In this document: in pieces, positions 34,327 to 39,821 of the stretch
Layout of the letters: the number at the start of each line of letters is the position of its first letter
Numbering within the stretch: position 1 is the first letter of the stretch
Source of the DNA: Verrucomicrobiia bacterium
GTDB lineage: Bacteria; Verrucomicrobiota; Verrucomicrobiia; JABWAM01
DNA: 39,821 nucleotides
Assembly (NCBI GenBank): GCA_028687435.1
Contig: JAQUAF010000052.1
Location: 1-39,821, forward strand
Reading direction: 5' to 3'
Notes under the pieces: model-generated
What the model was told of the DNA's origin: nothing
The model's input: the letters and a program-made list of their open reading frames with translations, nothing else
Database searches by the model: none
Made by a program: the position numbers and the translations under genes

Positions 34327-34978
34327 TATGGACCTGGCAAAAACGGCGGATGATCCTGGACACCTCCTCGGGCTCATCCACCACATGAAACAGCCCCATG
34401 TCCGGCGGCGAAATAAACTTTCCCCTTGAAAGCGCCTGTCCCAGCCAGGTTCCCAATCCCTTCCAATACTTCCTGCCCACCAGAATCACCGGCGCCTCGT
34501 TGATCCGCTTGGTCTGGACCAGGGTCAACGCCTCAAAAAGCTCGTCCAAGGTGCCAAATCCCCCGGGAAAATACACGAAGGCGGAGGAGTACTTCACAAA
34601 ACACACCTTGCGGCAAAAAAAGTAGTGAAACATGATCGGATGGGTCTGGTAACGGTTCGGCTTTTGCTCAAAAGGCAATTCGATGTTCAACCCGACCGAG
34701 ACCCCTCTCCCATTGCGCGCCCCTTTGTTGGCCGCTTCCATGATGCCGGGCCCCCCGCCCGTGATGACCGCAAATTTCTCCTTGGCCAGCAGCCGCCCGG
34801 TTTCCACCGCCTTCTTGTAATAGGGATCCGACGGCTTGGTGCGGGCCGAGCCAAAAATCGTCACCGCCCTGCCGACCTTGGCAAGCTTCTCAAATGCCTC
34901 CACAAACTCGCCCATGATGCGAAAAATGCGCCAGGTATCCCCCTGGGTGAAATCATAAATGCTGTTGCTGAGATCCAT
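34307..34978 (-). CDS. LOG-family protein (cytokinin riboside monophosphate hydrolase-like)
   Basis: A 223-residue Rossmann-fold protein with both family motifs: GGGPGIMEAANKGA and the PGGFGTLDELFEALT active-site motif (PGGxGTxxE). The LOG/YgdH family cleaves nucleoside 5'-monophosphates to base and ribose phosphate; the natural bacterial substrate is usually unknown. The longer version (TIGR00730-like) fits the FGSARTKPSDPYYKKA beginning. The frame stays open to 35341 through repeat sequence, but ATG 34978 (MDLSNSIYDFTQG) has AGGAG four bases upstream and is the true start. It overlaps pabB by 20 bp, so the two form an operon. Confidence 0.92.
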
Positions 34979-35159
34979 AAAACTCCTGATTTGATTGCCG
35001 TTGTGCCGGTTTCTTTTTTCATCTTTATCCGAAACAACAGGGTTTGAAAACGCAAAAAAAACGCCGCACCCGCCCGCCGGGCGCAACTGTCCAATCAGAA
35101 TCCGATTTCTCCAAGCCAGAGCCTGAACGGCCAATGCCGCTAACATTTGCCCAATCTGG

Positions 35160-35320
35160 GACCATTCCGTTCTGATGGAGGCGGTGCGGGAGCCCCGCCC
35201 TCCATTGTCTGCACGGTAAAAAATGGAGGGCGGGCCGTCGCCACGCTGGCCTGTCCCGCCGAAGCGCTCGTGCGAAGGCGGAAGTGGCTTTGGCCACGCA
35301 GGCGGGGCTCCCGCACCGTC
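35160..35320. repeat. inverted repeat copy interrupted by a 66-bp insertion flanked by GGCGGG
   Basis: The left arm 35180-35206 is identical to 8769-8795. The right arm runs normally at 35222-35234 (AATGGAGGGCGGG), then 66 bp of foreign sequence (35235-35300) intervene, and the arm resumes at 35301 (GGCGGGGCTCCCGCACCGTC). GGCGGG is present on both sides of the insert (35229-35234 and 35301-35306), like a 6-bp target duplication. The insert contains a CCGCCTTCG-family palindrome in opposite orientation. Confidence 0.8.
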
Positions 35321-35364
35321 TGTGATAGAGATATGATTCATTGATTCCTTAGCTTGACGCCTAT

Positions 35365-35469
35365 GCGCTTTTGCGGGAATGACGAAGAAAAAATGAGGAT
35401 GCCGGAAAGTCGGGATGCAAAGATGTCGTGCATCCCCCTCCCGTCATTCCCGCGAAAGCGGGAATCCAG
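35365..35469. repeat. CGTCATTCCCGCGAAAGCGGGAAT repeat pair
   Basis: The plus-strand copy 35442-35469 (CGTCATTCCCGCGAAAGCGG, then GAATCCAG) contains a hairpin, and an inverted relative lies at 35365-35384 (GCGCTTTTGCGGGAATGACG). About 57 bp of unremarkable sequence lies between. This motif is a widespread bacterial interspersed palindrome. Confidence 0.7.
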
Positions 35470-35652
35470 AGGTCTCCTCATCGCCTTCGCAATCCCCGTT
35501 TTTAATGCGTTTGCCCTGACAAAACCTATTCTTGACATCTTCAAAAAACTATGCACGATGAGCTTGCCAGTGTTTCCAATCTCACACATGAAAAACAATT
35601 CTTTTACAACCCATTGTCTTTCAAGAAGTAACAAAAGCGCCTTTCAGTCCTA

Positions 35653-38406
35653 ATGAATGTTGAAGTTCATATTTTTGAAGATGGAAAGCTGCTTTCAACC
35701 CATCTCCTTTCTCCCGGCGAATATCTGGTGGGACGCGAACCGACCTGTCATCTGAACATTCCCAGCACCCAAGTCTCCCGGCGCCATGCCTTTTTGACTG
35801 TCACATCCGACAATCTTATCGTGGAGGACCTGGGCAGCGCCAACGGCACGTATGTCAACGAACAGGAAGCCCATGCCCCCGTGGCGTTCTCCTATGAAAA
35901 GCGGCTCCGGATGGGAACCGTGACTCTCGAATTCAAGCCCAGTCTTGACTCCGGCCTGTTTACCCAAACAATCGAGACAAAACCTGTCATTCCCGACGAC
36001 AAATACGACACGCTTGGCGTGGTTGCCGAAGGAGGCATGGGCATCATTCTGCAAGCGGTGGACAAACGGATGTGCCGCAATGTGGCGCTGAAAGTCATTC
36101 GTCCGGAGAAACAAGTCGATGAACATGACCGGCTGCGATTTCTTGAGGAAGCCCAAATCACCGGCCAGTTGCAGCATCCCAACATTGTTCCGGTGCATGA
36201 ACTGGGCATTGACGACAACAACCAGATTTATTACACGATGAAGTTCGTCAAGGGACTCGAACTGCGCGAGATCCTGAACGAAATCCGGCATGGACGTCAA
36301 AAGACGATTGATGCCTATCCCCTCTCGGATCTCCTTACCGTTTTCCTGAAAGTCTGCGACGCCGTGGCCTTCGCCCACTCCAAAGGCGTGGTCCACCGGG
36401 ATTTGAAACCCGGCAACATCATGATCGGCGAATACGGCGAAGTCATGGTCATGGACTGGGGGCTGGCCAAGCTTCTCGACCGTCAGGGCTCTCCCAATGC
36501 GGCGGCCGCCCAGGCATCGCTTCAAATCGAAACCGCTGAAGGCTACATCCTCGGCACTCCCAATTACATGGCGCCCGAACAAGCCCAGGGAATTTTCAAC
36601 GAAATCGACACTCGCAGCGACATTTTTTCCCTGGGCGCCATCCTTTACCACATTCTCACGTTGCGCATGCCGGTTGAAGGCACGGCGGAGGAATGCATCC
36701 AACGCATCATCAACTCCGACATCGTTCCCCCGACAGAACTCAATCCCAGCGGCAAACGACGGTCCCTGAACGGACAAGCGCTTCCCAAAGATCCCGAACC
36801 CACCATTCTTTATCACTGCCCCAACCAACGCATTCCGGATTCGCTGTCGGCGGTGGCCATGAAAGCCATGGCAACCGACAAGGCCATCCGTTATCAAAGC
36901 GTCAAGGAACTTCAGGAGGATATCGAAGCCTATCGAAACGGCTTCCTGACCTCCGCTGAAAACGCCAGCGTTTTCAAGCATCTGACCTCCCTGATCCGGC
37001 GTCACAAGGTGGAAACCGCGGTGGCGCTGGCCGCCTTTGCCGCGCTGGTGATCATCACCGCGGGGTTCATGATCAAGATCATTGCCTCGCAAAAACAGGC
37101 GGTCAGCCTCATGGAACGCGCCGTGGCGAACGAACAACTGGCCAAGGCCAATGAAAAGAGGGCTCTTATAAACGAACGAAAAGCGAAGGAAAACGCCGAG
37201 ATCGCCCGGCGCAACGAGACGCTGGCCAAGAAAAACGAGGAAATCGCCAGGGAAAACGAGCGGCGCATGCGCGAAAGCCAGAAACTGGCCGCCGCCAGCG
37301 AACAAAAGGCCCAGCAAAGCCAGAAACTGGCCGCCGCCAGCGAGCACCGGGCCAAGGTCACCGAACAAAAAATGGCTGAAAATCAATCCATCCTCAAGAC
37401 CAGCGCGCAAGTCCTTTACGAGCAAGCCCGCGAATTCGCCTCCCGCAACCAGCTCGATCAGGCGCTCGAACAAATCGACGCGGCCCTGAAAGCCCTGCCC
37501 CGCCAGCCCGACTATATCGCGCTTCAAGCCTGCATTCTCCAGACCATGCTGCGCGTCAATGAGGCCCGGATTCAATTCGACAACCTTCTTCGCCTGAAAC
37601 CCAGCGACAACGCCGCAAAGGAAAACCGGGATGTCTGCGTTGCGGCGCTCAAACTCAGCAAGGATCGGGAGATCCTCACGGGCGCGGCCCTCAAACTCCT
37701 TTGCGAAAGCATGCTCAAACAGGGACGCCGCGGCGAAGCGGAACTCATGCGCCAGTATTGGAACGGGCAAAAAAACGCCCTGTGCCAGAAATGGAAACCG
37801 GAACTGGCCAAACTGGGAATCACCCCGGCCCGGCTGGATGTGGATGTCGACGGGGATGGACTGGCTCTCAATCTGCGCCAGACCACTTTCCAGAAATTTT
37901 CACGTCTCGCCAGATTTCCCATCAGCCGCCTGATGTTGAGCCATACTGAAATGGACGAACTGGCCGGCCTGAAGGAAACCCCCATCCAAAATCTCTGCCT
38001 GAACGGGGAGGAAATCACCGATATCAGCAACCTCAAAGGATTGGCCGATCTCAGGACGCTGGACCTTTCCGACACCCACATCACCAATCTGGAACCCCTC
38101 CAAGGCATCCCCCTGCAACATCTCAACCTGTCACGCTCCTACATCCAAAATCTTTCCCCGCTGGAAGGAATGCCTTTGGTTTCACTCAACCTTGCCTCCA
38201 CCACGGTCCGCCATTTGAATCCTCTGGCCGGAATGCCTCTCAAACATCTGGATCTGAGCCATTGCACGGAACTTCTCGATCTGGATCCCCTGATTCAGTG
38301 CAAAGATCTCGAAACCCTGATCATGCCCTACAAATACGCCATCTATCAAAACTCCCTGTTGTCCATCAATCGCAAACTGGCCATCACTTATTCGGATCAT
38401 CGTTGA
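35653..38406 (+). CDS. FHA-Ser/Thr protein kinase with transmembrane, coiled-coil, TPR-like and LRR regions
   Basis: A 917-residue multi-domain protein. FHA domain residues 1-95 (VGRE at 26-29, SRRH at 42-45, NGTYVN at 64-69), a phosphothreonine reader. Hanks-type kinase about 118-435: glycine loop AEGGMGI, K147 in VALKVIR, HRDLKPGN with D250, DWG in place of DFG at 268-270, APE at 307-309; the loop between them is long. One membrane helix follows (TAVALAAFAALVIITAGFMI). Then come a charged coiled coil of heptad-like NE/KA repeats, a TPR-like helical stretch (QLDQALEQIDAALKALPRQP) and, from about 745, leucine-rich repeats (LRTLDLSDTHITNLEPLQGI and similar). The exported C terminus probably binds a ligand or partner while the kinase signals inside. 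The layout is typical of PVC bacteria. It may be followed in an operon by the DUF4013-like gene. Confidence 0.93.
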   Translation: MNVEVHIFEDGKLLSTHLLSPGEYLVGREPTCHLNIPSTQVSRRHAFLTVTSDNLIVEDLGSANGTYVNEQEAHAPVAFSYEKRLRMGTVTLEFKPSLDSGLFTQTIETKPVIPDDKYDTLGVVAEGGMGIILQAVDKRMCRNVALKVIRPEKQVDEHDRLRFLEEAQITGQLQHPNIVPVHELGIDDNNQIYYTMKFVKGLELREILNEIRHGRQKTIDAYPLSDLLTVFLKVCDAVAFAHSKGVVHRDLKPGNIMIGEYGEVMVMDWGLAKLLDRQGSPNAAAAQASLQIETAEGYILGTPNYMAPEQAQGIFNEIDTRSDIFSLGAILYHILTLRMPVEGTAEECIQRIINSDIVPPTELNPSGKRRSLNGQALPKDPEPTILYHCPNQRIPDSLSAVAMKAMATDKAIRYQSVKELQEDIEAYRNGFLTSAENASVFKHLTSLIRRHKVETAVALAAFAALVIITAGFMIKIIASQKQAVSLMERAVANEQLAKANEKRALINERKAKENAEIARRNETLAKKNEEIARENERRMRESQKLAAASEQKAQQSQKLAAASEHRAKVTEQKMAENQSILKTSAQVLYEQAREFASRNQLDQALEQIDAALKALPRQPDYIALQACILQTMLRVNEARIQFDNLLRLKPSDNAAKENRDVCVAALKLSKDREILTGAALKLLCESMLKQGRRGEAELMRQYWNGQKNALCQKWKPELAKLGITPARLDVDVDGDGLALNLRQTTFQKFSRLARFPISRLMLSHTEMDELAGLKETPIQNLCLNGEEITDISNLKGLADLRTLDLSDTHITNLEPLQGIPLQHLNLSRSYIQNLSPLEGMPLVSLNLASTTVRHLNPLAGMPLKHLDLSHCTELLDLDPLIQCKDLETLIMPYKYAIYQNSLLSINRKLAITYSDHR

Positions 38407-38444
38407 TTTCTTCAAACCAACCATTTTTTCACCCCATCCCTTTC

Positions 38445-39179
38445 ATGGACCGCTTTTCCGACATCAAACAAGGTTTCAGCCAGATTTTTTCCGACCGCCA
38501 CTGGCTGTGGAAAATCCTTCTGGGGGGCTGCCTGCTCATCAATCCCCTGTTGCTGATTCTGGCGCCTCATGTTTTCAATCCCGCGGCGGCTTCCGGCGCC
38601 AAACTGGCTTTCGGGCTGGCCCTGCTTTTCAACCTCCTGAGTTTCTGGTTCCCCCTCGGATTCACCTTTGAGGTGCTCCGCCGGGCCCGTTTCGGCAATG
38701 CCCGCCAACTCCCTGACTGGCGCCGGGATTTGCTCCTGCGCTATGCCCGGGAAGGCGCGGCAAAACTTGTCATCGCCATCGGAACCGTCCTTCTTCCAGC
38801 CGCTCTTTGGACGAGCCTTGCCCATGCCATCTTCGTCTGCACCTTTCACCTGCCGCCCGCCCTGCTCAAAGACCTGTCCATTCCCATCTTCAGCCTGGTC
38901 ATTCCCTTCTGTGGAGTGGGCTGCTGCCGATGGCTCGATGGCGCCCCTGTTCTTGACTGCGCCTTCAACTATACCCTGAACCTCGAAATTTTTCTGCGCC
39001 GATGGCAGGATTTCCTGATCGCCTCGATTTTCATCTCCGGCGTCCAAAACCTTGCCGCCAGCTTTTATTACACGCTTCCCTTTGCCGTTGTCTTCAGCCT
39101 GTGCGTCGTGGACACCTGGTTCGGCCCCACCTATGCGGAAATCGCATCCAAACAGCAGGAGCTCACTCCCCGGGTTTGA
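38445..39179 (+). CDS. DUF4013-like integral membrane protein
   Basis: A 244-residue protein with about five or six hydrophobic segments. The N terminus (MDRFSDIKQGFSQIFSDRHW then LWKILLGGCLLINPLLLIL) and the following LGFTFEVLRRARFGNARQLP then DWRRDLL resemble DUF4013 proteins: a helix with W-K-I-L-L-G-G, then a polar G-N/L-P-x-W loop. No enzymatic motif is seen. The frame is open upstream inside the kinase gene, but ATG 38445 gives the family-like start, 38 bp after the kinase stop, suggesting one operon. Its last 17 bp overlap the convergent CheX-like gene. Function unknown. Confidence 0.75.
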   Translation: MDRFSDIKQGFSQIFSDRHWLWKILLGGCLLINPLLLILAPHVFNPAAASGAKLAFGLALLFNLLSFWFPLGFTFEVLRRARFGNARQLPDWRRDLLLRYAREGAAKLVIAIGTVLLPAALWTSLAHAIFVCTFHLPPALLKDLSIPIFSLVIPFCGVGCCRWLDGAPVLDCAFNYTLNLEIFLRRWQDFLIASIFISGVQNLAASFYYTLPFAVVFSLCVVDTWFGPTYAEIASKQQELTPRV

Positions 39180-39645
39180 CCCTCAATTCCACCAATAGAC
39201 GGTGGCTCAGGCAGTCGAAAACAAACCGCTGATGAATAAGCGGATCCTTGCAATCAATCTGGAATTCGGCGCCGCGAGTAATGCTTGGAACGGTCAGCTG
39301 ACAGGTCAACCCCGCGTCACACAAATGGGATTTAACCCCCCCCACCACCATGTTGCCCATCTCCCCCAACACATCCTTCACCTCCCCATCCATGTTCAAT
39401 TCCTCCGGCTTCACCCCCAACATGGCCGTGGTGACCAGCAAAGCCAGTTCCTTGCTGAAATAAAGGTGCACCACCCCTTGGGCCTTGCCGCCAAACCCCA
39501 CTGACGAAATCACCTTTTCCCCGGTAAAAACAACATCAGGAGGAGGCTCCAACTGATTAATTTTCATTGACAACATGGTGCTAAAAACCTCTTTCACCCC
39601 ATTCGTCACAAAATCATGCAAGGCTATATCAACAAGGGAAATCAT
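39163..39645 (-). CDS. CheX-like chemotaxis phosphatase-family protein
   Basis: A 160-residue protein of the CheX/CheC/FliY family, which dephosphorylates CheY-type receivers. The signature helix E-x-x-N is present in DVLGEMGNMVVGGVKSHLCD. The beta-rich surroundings (VISSVGFGGKAQGVVHLYFS and CQLTVPSITRG) fit CheX. ATG 39645 (MISLVDIALHDFVTNGVKEV) is preferred over one 12 codons upstream because family members begin at this helix. No chemotaxis genes are nearby, so it may act on one of the receivers in the window, such as the single-domain regulator at 12011, or on a distant system. The 3' end overlaps the DUF4013-like gene by 17 bp. Confidence 0.85.
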   Translation of the reverse strand: MISLVDIALHDFVTNGVKEVFSTMLSMKINQLEPPPDVVFTGEKVISSVGFGGKAQGVVHLYFSKELALLVTTAMLGVKPEELNMDGEVKDVLGEMGNMVVGGVKSHLCDAGLTCQLTVPSITRGAEFQIDCKDPLIHQRFVFDCLSHRLLVELRVKPGE

Positions 39646-39696
39646 GGATATCCCAACAGTGTACACCCACCGCCTTCCCACTTCAAGCCACCTTAT

Positions 39697-39821
39697 TCAG
39701 CGCCTGCGGTTCCGAATCCCCCCCTTTCAAAAGCGTCCGGGGATAGAGGGGAACCGTGAACGTAAAACCCCACCCCATCAAGACAGGCGAGTTCGCACCG
39801 GCAAGAGCGCCAGTGAAAACC
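39697..39821 (-). CDS. possible C-terminal end of a gene cut by the window edge
   Basis: On the minus strand a frame enters from the window edge and ends at a TGA (39697-39699). The visible 41 residues (VFTGALAGANSPVLMGWGFT, then FTVPLYPRTLLKGG) have protein-like composition and the frame would lie 51 bp before the CheX-like start. Another frame in the same strand is also open to 39684, so the reading is uncertain. No family is recognised. Confidence 0.3.

Larger units (their letters stand above)
34979..35652. other. 674-bp non-coding, repeat-rich interval
   Basis: No convincing gene. It holds an interrupted copy of the GGCGGTGCGGG inverted repeat (35180-35320), a CCGCCTTCG-type palindrome (35249-35283) and a pair of inverted CGTCATTCCCGC repeats (35365-35384 and 35442-35469). 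A TTGACA at 35532-35537 could be a -35 box for the kinase gene, but no good -10 box follows at normal spacing. Confidence 0.7.

Noticed and set aside
35276..35301. TGGCTT-N5-ACGCA as a sigma-54 promoter
   Set aside because: It has the GG-N10-GC spacing but lies in a repeat insert, lacks the CAC of TGGCAC and has no nearby gene at the right distance.
34979..35341. N-terminal extension of the LOG gene through repeat DNA
   Set aside because: The extension is repeat-derived, and the internal ATG at 34978 has a proper AGGAG and begins the family-like sequence.
35695..37770. A 691-codon open frame on the minus strand opposite the FHA kinase gene
   Set aside because: The plus strand encodes a complete kinase with all motifs; the antisense frame has no domain and is a by-product of GC-rich codon third positions.

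Overview
The window is a compact stretch of bacterial chromosome. The likely source is the PVC superphylum, most probably Verrucomicrobiota. This is inferred from the gene families and layout, not from a marker gene: an FHA/Ser-Thr kinase/leucine-rich-repeat protein, a MoxR/ABC/DUF58 operon, Gram-negative envelope genes (ompH-lpxD, FadL, an ArnT-like transferase) and many small GC-rich dispersed palindromes. I saw no phage genes, complete insertion sequence, rRNA or CRISPR array.

Layout. 0.2-1.9 kb holds the outer-membrane biogenesis pair ompH/skp and lpxD. 2.1-8.7 kb is an operon of a MoxR ATPase, a membrane protein with an amidotransferase-like region, an ABC ATPase, an ABC permease and a DUF58 protein; repeat debris lies just before the DUF58 gene. 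8.7-9.3 kb is non-coding repeat ground with a perfect 27-bp inverted repeat, a second hairpin and a 117-bp MITE-like element. argG (minus) and nadA (plus) follow, divergently arranged.

12.0-23.9 kb is the most unusual region. A single-domain response regulator and a B12-type radical SAM protein come first. Then a four-gene minus-strand operon, with every junction a 4-bp overlap, encodes a FabF-like ketosynthase, a 7TM sensor kinase, a second cytoplasmic kinase and an NtrC-type sigma-54 activator. Facing it is a FadL-type outer-membrane lipid transporter with a receiver/kinase hybrid protein, preceded by a good sigma-54 (-24/-12) promoter, an upstream dyad and a 5'-leader hairpin. The ketosynthase keeps its Cys and first His but has Asn for the second His. 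I infer a lipid-responsive sigma-54 regulatory module.

23.9-31.3 kb carries metG and an ArnT-like glycosyltransferase (minus), a calcineurin-phosphoesterase/PHP fusion (minus), and an AraC regulator followed by a uroporphyrinogen-decarboxylase-family protein (plus). 31.3-32.9 kb looks like a decayed island: dispersed repeats, the tail of an SGNH hydrolase, a coupled zinc-ribbon plus HsdM-tail-like gene pair, and an intact tRNA-Asn(GTT) between two broken tRNA-Asn copies that carry the same two nano-palindrome insertions. 33.0-35.0 kb has pabB and a LOG-family gene (minus). 35.0-35.65 kb is again repeat-rich and non-coding. The end holds the FHA/kinase/LRR protein, a DUF4013-like membrane protein, a CheX-like protein and possibly the tail of one more minus-strand gene.
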